64,000 bases of DNA from Falsiroseomonas tokyonensis (GCF_019024325.1 NZ_JAFNJS010000005.1:1-64000); one strand, 5' to 3'. Positions 6,385 through 15,287 are shown, numbered from the stretch's first letter. Notes: a model not told the origin generated them from the letters alone. Program-made: numbers and translations.

Positions 6385-8024
6385 ACTTTATGCGGAACGA
6401 GACAGCGGAGAAGCTCCGCGGGGGATATTACACCCCCACTGACCTTGCATTATTCCTCACTCGCTGGGTGATGAAGCGAGAGCCAAAGACAATTTTGGAA
6501 CCAAGCTGTGGCGATGGGGTTTTCCTTGAGGCCTTAAGCTTAGCCGGCGCGGGAGCCGCGCAAATAACCGCACTCGAACTTGATGCAGTCGAAGCTGCGA
6601 AGGCTACCAATCGCGCGCGCGACTTAGCCGTAGAGGCAGAAGTTCTAAGCACGGATTTCCTCGGCTGGGCGCTTACCGAGCTCCGGGACGGGGGAAAGCG
6701 GTTTGACGCTGTAGTCGGCAATCCGCCATTCGTGCGATATCAGTATCTGCCCCCGGCGTTCCAGAGCTTGTCGGAGGAGATTTTCGCGAAATTTCGCTGC
6801 CGTTTCACCAAGCATACGAACGCGTGGGTGCCTTTCATCCTTGCGTCGATGGCCCTCCTAAAGCCAGGCGGACGACTGGCAATGGTCGTCCCTGCTGAAA
6901 TCATACACGTACTGCATGCGCAGTCGCTGCGCACGTTTCTTGGTGAGGTCTGCAGCCGGATAGTAATAGTCGATCCGGAGGAGATCTGGTTCGAAGATAC
7001 TCTGCAGGGCGCTGTTCTTCTCATGGCCGAGAAGAAGTTGAATTCGAGTGACTTGTCGCAAGGGCTCGGCTTGGTTCCAGTGCGAGGGCGAAGCTTTCTG
7101 AACGAAGATCCCGAAGCTCTTTTTGATCGCCCGATTCCCATTAATGGTCGGACTGTCGAAGCTAAGTGGACAAGGGCCTTTCTAGACATCGAAGTGCGAC
7201 GCCTTCTCGACAAGGTGGAGGCGCTTCCGTCCGTGCGGCGCTTTGCTGATATCGCAGACGTCGACGTCGGGATTGTCACCGGCGCAAACAAATTCTTTCT
7301 GGTGAACGATGATGATGTGAAGCGCTTCGGTCTAGAACCGTGGGCTCACCCAATGTTTGGGCGAAGCGAGCATTGTCCTGGTGTAATCTATGACAAAAAG
7401 CAGCATAAAGCGAACGGTAAGGCCGGCCTCCCTTCCAACTTCCTCTGGTTTCCAAATGATGAGGCTGGGCGAGATCCTAAGGTTGCTGCCTACGTAAAGC
7501 TTGGTGAGTCCCAACAGCTAAACACGCGATACAAGTGCAGAATTCGTAAGCCGTGGTACACAGTACCATCAGTATATTCGAGCGAAATAGGAATGCTCAA
7601 GAGATCTCATGACGCTCCACGGCTTATACTTAATAAGGCGGGGGCGTACACAACCGACACTGCGTACAGGATCAAATCCCTTTTGTTGCCTGCTGAGGAG
7701 TTGGTTGGTTCATTTATGAACCCGCTTACTGCCCTCAGTGCTGAACTTGAGGGCAGGACATACGGAGGTGGTGTACTCGAATTGGTCCCTTCGGAAATAG
7801 AGCGGCTGCTTATTCCTGTTCCGGCTTTAGGGCAGGTAGACGTAAATGAGCTCGACCGTGCGGTTCGCAACTCGTCCATGGACGCGGTCTTGTTGGGGTA
7901 CGGGACAAGGGTACTCAAGCACGTCGGCTTGTCAGATTCTGAATGCGGCATGCTGGGTGATGCGTGGAGTAAGCTCAGGAACCGGCGACAGCGCATTCAG
8001 AGCGAAGTGGCAGATGAAACTTAG
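6381..8024 (+). CDS. Eco57I-like N6-adenine DNA methyltransferase
   Basis: 547 residues. An N-terminal RGGYYTPTDLALFLTRWV segment is followed by the SAM-binding motif I ILEPSCGDGVFLEAL (residues ~38-52) and catalytic motif IV NPPFVRYQY (N114-P-P-F), the hallmark of adenine N6 methylases. The remaining ~350 residues would contain the target-recognition part (for example VDVGIVTGANKFFLVN and the YGGGVLELVPSEIERLLIPVP segment typical of Eco57I/TaqI-type C-termini). No endonuclease domain is fused. Base composition is clearly lower in GC than the neighbours, suggesting transfer. The gene ends in a 4-bp convergent overlap with the PLD nuclease gene. Confidence 0.85.
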   Translation: MNFMRNETAEKLRGGYYTPTDLALFLTRWVMKREPKTILEPSCGDGVFLEALSLAGAGAAQITALELDAVEAAKATNRARDLAVEAEVLSTDFLGWALTELRDGGKRFDAVVGNPPFVRYQYLPPAFQSLSEEIFAKFRCRFTKHTNAWVPFILASMALLKPGGRLAMVVPAEIIHVLHAQSLRTFLGEVCSRIVIVDPEEIWFEDTLQGAVLLMAEKKLNSSDLSQGLGLVPVRGRSFLNEDPEALFDRPIPINGRTVEAKWTRAFLDIEVRRLLDKVEALPSVRRFADIADVDVGIVTGANKFFLVNDDDVKRFGLEPWAHPMFGRSEHCPGVIYDKKQHKANGKAGLPSNFLWFPNDEAGRDPKVAAYVKLGESQQLNTRYKCRIRKPWYTVPSVYSSEIGMLKRSHDAPRLILNKAGAYTTDTAYRIKSLLLPAEELVGSFMNPLTALSAELEGRTYGGGVLELVPSEIERLLIPVPALGQVDVNELDRAVRNSSMDAVLLGYGTRVLKHVGLSDSECGMLGDAWSKLRNRRQRIQSEVADET

Positions 8025-9259
8025 TCAATCGAAATGACATATGGAGCACCTGGTGCGGCGGGAGCGTAAAGACGCAACTCGCGCCCCACGAGGCTTGCAT
8101 CGTTGATCAATGGAAGCGCTGCTCCCCAATGGAGGCCTGTGGTATAGTTCCCTTGTCCAGCTTCCCATGCGGCTTTATGGCTAAGCATCAGATCGAAGGT
8201 GCCAACAATAACGCCCGCGATTGTTAAGGTGAATTGGGCTTGGGCCGTTTCTTTACCGCTTGAGGTTGCCCACTTCAAACTTCCGAACACAATTTTGCGG
8301 AAATAGGTCGTCTGATCGATAACAGCACCGGCAACCTCGAATTTAGCTTGGGTTAACCTGAGGACGCCGGTAGCGTTCCCACTCGCGCCGGGAAACTGAA
8401 GGTCGCTCTTCGGCAGGTTTGGCTTTGACCAGACTTCCGCGCCAAACATCACCGGGAACGCAACGGGGGTACCAAGCGGGGACGCCTTCACTTTAGCCGT
8501 CCCAGACTTGGCGGCCGCTCCCGTCTTGCTCGGCGCGGGTTTCGGTGGCTTCGGCATTGCCGGGAGGCCGATAGCTGGGACCGTGTTACCTGGCACTGCG
8601 CCGGAAGCGGCCATGCCCACGGGACTGTTAAACTTCGGAGAGGTTTCGTCTTCGAGCAGGCCAGCGTTGAATATAGCATCAGCCTGAGATGCAGATGCGA
8701 TTTTGTAGCAATTCTTGGGATGCGCAGTCAGCATGCCATCCAGTGAGTTCGTGAGATCATCGATAAATGACAGATCACCAGGATCTTTCAGGTCCAAGGA
8801 GATATGAGCACTGGTTTCGATGTTATAACCAAGACCGCCATAGGTAAGATTGGCACTGCCCAAAATGACGGTAGCAGTCTTCAGGTGCCGCACTGCATAG
8901 AACTTGGGGTGGAATATACGGCGCTGAGATCCAGTATCAACGGCGTATACCGACGCGCCCAGATCGATGAGTGCCTTTACTCCCTGAAGCGTGCTGGCGC
9001 CGTTTCTGATACCAATAAAGCATCGACAAATCCCTGCATGCGGGGCCAACGCAGCCGAGATCGTGCGCACGCCTTGGCTGTGAACGTACGCCGAAGAGAT
9101 GGTCACCGCTGTCGGCGTCTTCGCCGCCAAGAGCTTACCTACCTCAGTCGCGTGGAAAACACCGCCGAGAACCGGCTGAAAGATCACCCGAGCTTTGGCC
9201 ACGGTGTACTCCAAAAGCCTGAGGGTAGAGGTTAGAGCTTCGATTCGTATATGGTCCAA
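8021..9259 (-). CDS. PLD-superfamily nuclease, likely restriction endonuclease
   Basis: About 412 residues from the TTG at 9259; the frame stays open to a TTG at 9394, so the start is uncertain. The phospholipase-D signature is visible once: HPKFY (H117 in this numbering) followed by VILGSANLTYGGLGYNIETS. A single HxK per chain means the active site would form by dimerisation, as in BfiI and NgoFVII-type enzymes. A Pro/Ala/Lys-rich linker (about residues 230-265) precedes a beta-rich C-terminal domain that may read DNA. The gene is tail to tail with the adenine methyltransferase and shares its low GC, so the pair probably forms a restriction-modification system. Confidence 0.7.
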   Translation of the reverse strand: MDHIRIEALTSTLRLLEYTVAKARVIFQPVLGGVFHATEVGKLLAAKTPTAVTISSAYVHSQGVRTISAALAPHAGICRCFIGIRNGASTLQGVKALIDLGASVYAVDTGSQRRIFHPKFYAVRHLKTATVILGSANLTYGGLGYNIETSAHISLDLKDPGDLSFIDDLTNSLDGMLTAHPKNCYKIASASQADAIFNAGLLEDETSPKFNSPVGMAASGAVPGNTVPAIGLPAMPKPPKPAPSKTGAAAKSGTAKVKASPLGTPVAFPVMFGAEVWSKPNLPKSDLQFPGASGNATGVLRLTQAKFEVAGAVIDQTTYFRKIVFGSLKWATSSGKETAQAQFTLTIAGVIVGTFDLMLSHKAAWEAGQGNYTTGLHWGAALPLINDASLVGRELRLYAPAAPGAPYVISID

Positions 9260-9418
9260 CGCAGCAAGATAGATCGTCCGAGATGAGGGGCGGCGGCAGG
9301 ACCCCACCGAAGGCGCGCTATCAACTGCCGCTTGCCCAACCCCAACCGCGGCCTTGCGGAAGCTTCCGCCGATTGCGGTGTGCCTTCGAGTCAAGGCGCA
9401 TGGAGGCGGAGAGGCAGC

Positions 9419-10846
9419 TCAACGCCGCAGCGCCTCGACCCCAAGCTCCCGCCACAGCCAGCCGAAATCATAGCTGGCCGTCGGGTCGCCAGAATTCTGC
9501 CGCCCTGAATGGTTCTCCAGCGTCTTGAGCCAGGCCACCACCGCCGCGCGCCCCTTTGCGGTCTTGGCCGCCGCCCGCGGAGTCTTGCCGCCGAGTGCTG
9601 GGATCGGTTCGTCCAGCACACGGTGGTAATGGGCGTCGAGCCCCTGATGGACCACTTCGCGCTCCTGTTCTGGCGACAGGCCCGTGGGCGCGGGCGGAGG
9701 GCGCTCGGTCGCCAGCATCTGGTCCAGATCGGTGCGCTCGGTGAGCGGCGCCCGCACCAGGTCCGCCAGCACCGGCTCCAGCATGGCCCGGCCACGCTCG
9801 GCGCGCGCCGGCGAATTGACGGCGAGTGACAGGCGGCGGCCTTTGAGCTCCACGGTGCCGAGCACGAGCGATCCATCATCCATGGTCGTGATGAGTGTTT
9901 GCCCGGTCGCCCGACGCGGAACTGTCTGCGCCTTCGCCCCCGGCTCGGCCAGCCAGTTCCAGAAGCCGGCGTTTTCCTGCCGCAGGGCTGGGATGGTGGC
10001 CAGCGCCGCGCGCAGCCTCGGCGCGGTGACACCGGCGAGAAGAGGGAAGTGCAACGTCGTGAATTCCAGCGGATCGCCATCGGTGTTCAGCAATTCCGGC
10101 CGGTCCGTGCGCTCGGCCGACTTCAGTGCGGCGTCCAGCCAGAGGTTGGTCACCAGAAAGGCGCCCAGGCCCAACAACATGTCAGGCGTGAGAATGCCGG
10201 CTAGCCGCTCCGCATCCGCCTCAATGCCGAGCTCGCGCGCGACCACGGCCACGTCACGGGGCGCCTGGTTGCGGACGCGGCCCAGCGAGGCCAGCAGCGC
10301 CTCACTGGTGTCGCGGTCGAGGGCCAGGAGCGTGCCGCTGATCACGGCACGGTCGCGTAGGGGGATGATGCGTGTGGCGATGCGGTCCCAGGGCCGCAGT
10401 CCCTGAGAGCCGCTCTTCTCCCAGACGCGGACCGGCTCGCCGCCGCGGACCAGGTCGCGCAGCAGCATGGATTCGCCTGGCACGAGCCCGCTCACCTCGT
10501 AAAGGCTGATGACCGAACGGCGCAGCCCAGCGATGTACTCGCGGGTTGAGACGCTGTCCTTCTACCCACGGCGACGGAGGTAGTCATCGGCGATGTTCCG
10601 GCCATCGGGCAGGTCGGTCGCGAGCAGATCCTCGAAGGCCGCGCCGAAGAGGTTGGAGGCGGCATACTCGCCGAGCGTGTCGCCAATGTCCTCCGACGCA
10701 ATGCCGGCGCCAGCGCAGGCCTTCGCGCTATGGCGCTCGATCAGCGTCGCCAGTGCACCGCGCCATTCCTCGCGCCGCGCCCAGGCGATCAGTCCAGAGA
10801 TGTCATGCGGCAGGGGCAGGGTGCGGCCTTGTGCTTGGGATGACCG
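9419..10846 (-). pseudogene. broken gene for a conserved protein with a SecC/antitoxin-like C-terminus
   Basis: A continuous frame is readable from just after a TAG at 10849-10847 down to the stop at 9419, but it is interrupted by an in-frame TAG at 10564-10562 (RRRG-stop-KDSVSTREYIAG). The codon was plausibly TGG. The upstream part (ISGLIAWARREEWRGALATLIERH...LGEYAASNLFGAAFEDLLA) has no clear start codon, so the 5' end is also lost. The 3' 358 residues remain open from an ATG at 10495 and contain ALGGKTPRAAAKTAKGRAAVVAWLKTLE, a motif I associate with C-termini of SEC-C-motif or MbcA/ParS-type proteins. A shortened protein could still be made; function unknown. Confidence 0.7.
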
Positions 10847-11162
10847 CTATGCTTCCCCGGCCCGCGTCTTGTCGCAATACCGTGGGTGGAGAGCGCTGTT
10901 TTGCGGTCCCAGACTCGACCGGTAGCCGGTCGCGATGCGTAACCGGCCGGTGTGTCTCGGCGAAGATTTGCCCCGATTTCAGTGACTTGAAGCTTGTAGA
11001 CTAAATCGCCCAAGTCCCGAGCTTCGGAGAGAGAATTGCCTCAGGAGCGACGCAAACGCCGGTCGTTGCGTTCTCCAACCCTCAAGCCACCGCGGCAAAA
11101 CCCCAGGAAACCTGCGGTTCACGGCGCTAATCGGGAAGTGCAAATGTGAGGTTGGAAAACCG
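10847..11162. other. intergenic stretch with no gene seen
   Basis: No convincing coding frame, RNA gene or repeat was seen between the 5' remnant of the pseudogene and the left attachment site. It probably represents decayed sequence at the edge of the first island. Confidence 0.4.
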
Positions 11163-11211
11163 ACTGGAGCGGGCGAAGGGATTCGAACCCTCGACCCCAA
11201 CCTTGGCAAGG
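11163..11211 (-). repeat. attL: 49-bp copy of the tRNA-Gly 3' part
   Basis: This segment is identical over 49 bp to 22534-22582, which is the anticodon-to-CCA part of the tRNA-Gly gene. The match breaks at both sides (G/A before, G/T after). It lacks the 5' half of the tRNA and cannot be a functional tRNA gene. With the integrase beside the other copy, this is the left attachment site of the ~11.4-kb element. Confidence 0.93.
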
Positions 11212-11270
11212 GTGTAATACCCAAGCGTTTTCAGCGGCTTAAGTAGTCACAGGCTAGCAAAACTTGGCAC

Positions 11271-11289
11271 GCGAACCATAGGGGTTCGC
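11271..11289. repeat. inverted repeat near the left end of the element
   Basis: GCGAACC-ATAGG-GGTTCGC, perfect 7-bp arms and a 5-nt loop, lies 60 bp inside attL and directly before the first gene. It could be an integrase arm site or an operator for the primase operon. Confidence 0.4.
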
Positions 11290-11294
11290 AGACC

Positions 11295-11528
11295 ATGCGT
11301 GTTAGTTGCGTTCTACACCATCCCGATGGCGACCGCCAGAATCTGGCGTGCCATCCCGAACAGTTCACGCAGATCGGCGAGGCCGCACCGGTCGCGTCCC
11401 TCCGCGAGCTGCTGACCCTGGCCGGCGAGGCCCGGCGCCGCGGCGATGTGGCTGCGGCTGACCTGCTGGAATGGGATGCCCTGCGGCTGCTGCGGGCGAC
11501 CATGACGGAGGCCGGCGCCCATGGCTGA
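11295..11528 (+). CDS. small protein leading the primase operon
   Basis: 77 residues. It has two cysteine/histidine pairs near the N-terminus (C5, H8 and C19, H20) and a helical C-terminal half (LRELLTLAGEARRRGDVAAADLLEWDALRLLRATM). The gene overlaps the primase start by 8 nt, so it is expressed with it. I do not recognise a family. A replication accessory role is suggested only by position. Confidence 0.55.
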   Translation: MRVSCVLHHPDGDRQNLACHPEQFTQIGEAAPVASLRELLTLAGEARRRGDVAAADLLEWDALRLLRATMTEAGAHG

Positions 11529-13827
11529 CGGCACCATCGGCCCCATCGACTTCGGCAGCCGCGGCGACGACATCGACTTCAAGGCGCTGATGGAGCCGGT
11601 GGCGCTGCGGCTACTCGGCCCGATCAACAAGGCACTGACCCGCCCGGGCAACCTGCGGTTCGGCACCCACGGCAGCGTGTCAGTCTGCACGGCCGGGGAG
11701 AGCGCCGGCACCTGGTTCGACCACGAAGCCGGCCAAGGTGGTGGCGTGCTGGATCTGGTGCGGCGCGAGACCGGGCTGGCCGATGGTGCGGCGGCGGATT
11801 GGCTGCGGCAGGAGATCGACGGCGCTGCGACCCCTCCGCGCCCCGTGCGGCACCCCTTCGGCATCGGCGCTACTGCCGCTCCAGCAGCTGCGCCTGCGCC
11901 CGCCAGCGAGGCCCCCAAGGCGTACGGCCGCATAGTCGCAACCTATCCCTACCGCGCCGCGAACGGCGCCCTGCTGTTCCAGGTTGTGCGGTTCGACCCG
12001 AAGGACTTCCGGCAGCGCCGGCCGGATGGCGCGGGCGGCTGGATATGGAAGGTCAAGGGCATGGAGCTGGTGCCCTACCGGCTCCCGGAGCTGATGGCGG
12101 CACCAGCCGATGCGCCCGTGTTCATCGTGGAGGGCGAGAAGGACGTGGACACCCTCCGCGGCATCGGCCTGGTGGCGACCTGCAACCCGGTCGGCGCCGG
12201 GAAATGGAAAGCCTCCTACTCGACCTGGTTGAGCGGTCGCGCCGTGGTGATCCTGCCGGACAATGACGAAGCCGGCGCGGCGCACGCCGCCAGCGTCGCC
12301 GGCATGGTGGCGAAGGCTGCGGCATCGGTCCGCATCGTCCACCTGCCGGACCTGCCGCCGAAGGGCGACGTTTCGGATTGGCTGGCGGCAGGCGGGACGG
12401 CCCAGGCGCTGTTGCAGATGGTGGCCGAGGCGGAACCCTATGTGCCGCCAGCGCGCCCGGCGCGAGCCGAGCCGACGACGGCGGACCTGCAGGATTGCGA
12501 GCTGACCGAAGATGGCGTGGGCTTGGCCTTCACCAAGCGGCACGGCGACGCGCTCAGGTTCTGCCACGACACCGGCGGGTGGTATGTATGGACCGGCACC
12601 CACTGGAAGCAGAACCGCGACAAGATCGCGTTCTCATGGGCGCGGACCCTCACGCGAGAGCTGAACCGTAACGCCGACTTTAAGGGCAAGGCGATCACCG
12701 GCAAGGCCGCGTTCGCCGCAGCGGTGGAGCGGTACGCGCAGGCTGACAGGGCCTTCGCGGTGACGGCGGAAATCTGGGACCGCGACCTCCATTACCTCGG
12801 CACGCCGGGCGGCACGGTGGACCTGCGGACGGGCCAGATGCGCCCGGCCGATCGACAGGACCATATCACCAAGGTGACGGCGGCGGCGCCGACCGAGACG
12901 GCAGACTGTCCGACCTGGTTGGCGTTCCTGGACCAGGCGACGGCCGGTGACGCGGAGCTGGTCCGGTTCCTCCAGCAATGGGCAGGCTACAGCCTGAGCG
13001 GCAGCACGCGAGAACACGCCCTGCTGTTCATCTACGGGCCCGGCGGCAACGGCAAATCCGTGTTCCTGAACACGGTGGCCGGCATCATGGGTGATTACTG
13101 CCGCAGCGCGCCGATGGACACCTTCACGGCCTCGCCGGGCGACAAACATCCTACGGACCTCGCCATGCTGCGCGGCGCCCGTCTGGTGACGGCGACCGAG
13201 ACGGAAGAAGGCCGCGCATGGGCAGAGGCCCGCATCAAGCAGATGACCGGCGGCGATCCAGTTACGGCCCGCTTCATGCGGCAGGACTTCTTTACCTATA
13301 CGCCGCAATTCAAACTGACCATCGCCGGCAACCATAAGCCCGCGCTGAAGAACGTGGATGATGCGGCGCGGCGCCGGTTCAACATCGTGCCCTTCCTGCA
13401 CAAGCCGGAGCGACCGGACCACCAGCTTGAGCGGAAGTTGCGGGGCGAGTGGCCTGGCATCCTGCGATGGATGATTGAGGGTTGTCTCGACTGGCAGCGT
13501 CACGGGCTGGTGCGTCCGAAGATCGTCACCGATGCGACGGCGGAATACTTCGAGGCGCAGGACACCATCGGGCGCTGGCTGGCCGAGCGGTGCATCCTGG
13601 CTCCGCATCTGGAGGTGAAGCCCGGCCTGCTGCTGAAAGACATGCAGGAATGGGCGCAGGCGAACGGCGAGCCGTCCAGCGATAACCGCAAGCTGCGCGG
13701 CGTTCTGGAGAAGACACCCGGCTGCCAATACGTCACCCGCAAGGGCAGCCAATACGTGCGCGGTATCGGCCTGCATCCGCCGCAGCGGGGTGGAGGGGTG
13801 GAGGGTGGTGGAGGGTGGAACCCATGA
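11521..13827 (+). CDS. P4-type DNA primase-helicase
   Basis: 768 residues. After an N-terminal segment that resembles a CHC2-like/DUF3987-type region without obvious zinc cysteines, a Toprim domain shows IVEGEKD (E204, E206, D208) and PDNDEAG (~residue 246). A linker leads to the D5_N/P4 region and a superfamily-3 helicase with Walker A GPGGNGKS (from residue 506), an acidic VTATETEEG segment (~560) and the arginine-rich AARRRFNIVPF. Such proteins prime and unwind at their own origin in P4-like satellites and small phages. The C-terminal tail is Gly-rich because it is encoded by the left arm of a large inverted repeat. The stop overlaps the next ATG. Confidence 0.92.
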   Translation: MADGTIGPIDFGSRGDDIDFKALMEPVALRLLGPINKALTRPGNLRFGTHGSVSVCTAGESAGTWFDHEAGQGGGVLDLVRRETGLADGAAADWLRQEIDGAATPPRPVRHPFGIGATAAPAAAPAPASEAPKAYGRIVATYPYRAANGALLFQVVRFDPKDFRQRRPDGAGGWIWKVKGMELVPYRLPELMAAPADAPVFIVEGEKDVDTLRGIGLVATCNPVGAGKWKASYSTWLSGRAVVILPDNDEAGAAHAASVAGMVAKAAASVRIVHLPDLPPKGDVSDWLAAGGTAQALLQMVAEAEPYVPPARPARAEPTTADLQDCELTEDGVGLAFTKRHGDALRFCHDTGGWYVWTGTHWKQNRDKIAFSWARTLTRELNRNADFKGKAITGKAAFAAAVERYAQADRAFAVTAEIWDRDLHYLGTPGGTVDLRTGQMRPADRQDHITKVTAAAPTETADCPTWLAFLDQATAGDAELVRFLQQWAGYSLSGSTREHALLFIYGPGGNGKSVFLNTVAGIMGDYCRSAPMDTFTASPGDKHPTDLAMLRGARLVTATETEEGRAWAEARIKQMTGGDPVTARFMRQDFFTYTPQFKLTIAGNHKPALKNVDDAARRRFNIVPFLHKPERPDHQLERKLRGEWPGILRWMIEGCLDWQRHGLVRPKIVTDATAEYFEAQDTIGRWLAERCILAPHLEVKPGLLLKDMQEWAQANGEPSSDNRKLRGVLEKTPGCQYVTRKGSQYVRGIGLHPPQRGGGVEGGGGWNP

Positions 13828-13899
13828 TCGGCCACGTGCGCGCGCGTGTGGAGATGGAACGGGAAAACCCTCCACCACCCTCCACCCCCTCCACCCCGC
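13785..13899. repeat. large G-rich inverted repeat, candidate replication origin
   Basis: The left arm (13785-13816) is built from repeats of GGTGGAGGG. The right arm (13867-13899) is its reverse complement and differs by one extra G. A 50-nt loop separates them. The left arm codes for the primase C-terminus and the right arm lies in the next small gene. P4-type primases bind short iterated repeats at the origin, so an origin next to their gene is plausible. Alternatively it is a strong RNA hairpin or a G-quadruplex element. Confidence 0.55.
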
Positions 13900-13949
13900 A
13901 GACGATGGCGGAGCGGCTGGCTCAGGATGTGCGGAGGGCGGCGGCATGA
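13824..13949 (+). CDS. very small coupled gene spanning the inverted repeat
   Basis: 41 residues, from an ATG overlapping the primase stop (ATGA) to a TGA overlapping the next ATG (ATGA). The sequence has a basic-acidic start (MIGHVRARVEMERE), a Pro/Ser/Thr middle coded by the repeat arm, and a helical end (AERLAQDVRRAAA). Coupling on both sides is the main support; it may be translated only to carry ribosomes through the repeat. Confidence 0.4.
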   Translation: MIGHVRARVEMERENPPPPSTPSTPQTMAERLAQDVRRAAA

Positions 13950-14233
13950 TCCCTAAGCAATTCCGGTCACTGGTCCGCACCGAGCAGGACCTGCAGGCCA
14001 AGGAGGCGGCGGCACTGCGCGAGGTTGAGAGGGCGTGTGACGGCCTGCGCCGTCTCCCGCACCTGGCTCTGCACGCTGCCGAATATCACGGGAGGCAAGA
14101 GGCGCTGCAGCGCAGGCTCAACACTGCACTGCGCGACTTGGCCGAGACGATCACGCACCGGCTTGAGGTCAGGGCGGAGATAGAGACCGAGCCGCTGCAC
14201 TCCGTCGCCACCCAGCCCGGGACACGGCACTGA
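13946..14233 (+). CDS. small helical protein after the primase
   Basis: 95 residues, almost wholly helical and highly charged (VRTEQDLQAKEAAALREVERACDGL...ALQRRLNTALRDLAETITHRLEVRAEIE), consistent with a coiled coil. The start ATG overlaps the preceding stop (ATGA). No family recognised. As the last gene of the primase operon it may assist replication or its control. A 150-bp non-coding gap follows. Confidence 0.5.
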   Translation: MIPKQFRSLVRTEQDLQAKEAAALREVERACDGLRRLPHLALHAAEYHGRQEALQRRLNTALRDLAETITHRLEVRAEIETEPLHSVATQPGTRH

Positions 14234-14383
14234 CCGACATAGGCAAAGACTGTGGGAAGGGCCGAAAAGGTAGGTTCTTCCTGGGTTTGGCGGCCCGCAG
14301 AGGTTCGGGCGGCATCGCAAATCCAGGCGCAGAGGGTTTTCAAGGTAGCATCATCGTTTCCACCGATCGAAAGGGCTTAGACA

Positions 14384-14806
14384 ATGGCTTCACTCAATGA
14401 TGAGATCCCCGCCGGGGCGACTGCCGGCCAGATGGCGCGAATCCTCGGCATCACTGAGCGCGTCGTCGCGGGCAGAAAGGCGGATGGCCGCCTGCCGGTG
14501 CTGCCGGGCGGCCGGGTGGATCTTCACCGCCTGGTCCGGCTTGGCGCGGCGGCTGCGGCAGAACAGCGCGCAGGCTCGGCACCGGCTGGTGCGAAGCCGC
14601 CGCCCGCCGAGGCTTTCGACGCCGGTATGCGTGCCGCCGCTGCAACCACCGCGCATCTGGTGCTGGCGGCGATCACCAGCCCGGAGCATGGCGAGGATGC
14701 CGGCACGGCGGCGGCGCGGGCGCTGGCGACGGCGCTGGACATGCTGGGTGTGCCGCCTGGCGAGGGCCCTCCGCCGGCCCGGCTGGCGGTGCCGGACATT
14801 AATTAA
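14384..14806 (+). CDS. helix-turn-helix protein resembling small terminase/Nu1
   Basis: 140 residues. The N-terminal 55 residues (ATAGQMARILGITERVVAGRKADGRLPVLPGGRVDLHRLVRL) have the winged-helix layout of lambda Nu1-like small terminase subunits: a short HTH, a 'G-x-L-P' wing and a start of a helix. The rest is Ala-rich and helical (TTAHLVLAAITSPEHGEDAGTAAARALATALDML), which would suit oligomerisation. No large terminase is present in the element. If Nu1-like, it could redirect a helper's packaging machinery to the satellite; a plain regulator remains possible. Confidence 0.45.
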   Translation: MASLNDEIPAGATAGQMARILGITERVVAGRKADGRLPVLPGGRVDLHRLVRLGAAAAAEQRAGSAPAGAKPPPAEAFDAGMRAAAATTAHLVLAAITSPEHGEDAGTAAARALATALDMLGVPPGEGPPPARLAVPDIN

Positions 14807-14888
14807 CCCCGCGAAAATCCCTGTCGCTAGGTCAATTACGCGGGCTGAATCGCTGCGGCAGTGCCAACGCCGGAGGAACCTAGTTCTG

Positions 14889-15287
14889 TCATTTGCCTCG
14901 GCGGCTGGCCCGCCGTGGAGCTGCCTCATAGACGGGCGGTGTCCAAGCGGGCCTTGTGCGGGCCGCTGCGATGTCGGCATTAACCTCGCGTTCAAACAAC
15001 CGAACCGCTGCCCATTGGCCAGCTGCCTTCACGGCATCGAGCAACACCTCGCCGGTCACCGGAGTGGAAGAAAACTCTCGCACCGCGCGGTCCCCGGCAG
15101 CGCCGTCACCTGCATGCTTGCCAATGAGTGCCAAGCCGGCTTCACGGTAGGCGGCCGCCATCAATACCGCCAGTTCTGGTGATCCGTCTCCCGGCTGGCT
15201 CTGCTGCATCTGGGTGGCTTCGCCAGATAGCCGCGCCTTGATCCGCTCCCGGTGCCGCCGCTGCCTATCCGCGTTGCTGAGTGCCAT
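14889..15287 (-). CDS. small phage-type protein with basic N-terminus
   Basis: 132 residues. The N-terminus MALSNADRQRRHRERIKARLSG is strongly basic and recurs, to my recollection, in small alphaproteobacterial phage and plasmid proteins. The middle and end are helical (ELAVLMAAAYREAGLALIG, LDAVKAAGQWAAVRLFEREVNADI). Two perfect 12-bp palindromes lie 16-53 bp upstream of the start, so the gene is regulated; the protein may itself bind them through its basic region. It is transcribed opposite to the structural genes, together with or parallel to the repressor. Confidence 0.5.
   Translation of the reverse strand: MALSNADRQRRHRERIKARLSGEATQMQQSQPGDGSPELAVLMAAAYREAGLALIGKHAGDGAAGDRAVREFSSTPVTGEVLLDAVKAAGQWAAVRLFEREVNADIAAARTRPAWTPPVYEAAPRRASRRGK

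Noticed and set aside
11163-11211. A second tRNA-Gly gene
   Set aside because: Only the 3' part is present; the acceptor 5' strand and D-arm are missing. It is the att duplicate.
10979-11224. Open frame covering the left att site
   Set aside because: It is a translation of the tRNA fragment and adjoining non-coding DNA; no start signal or protein-like composition.
12634-14001. Long open frame antisense to the primase gene
   Set aside because: It mirrors the primase codons in a GC-rich genome and shows no domain; the primase frame has all motifs.
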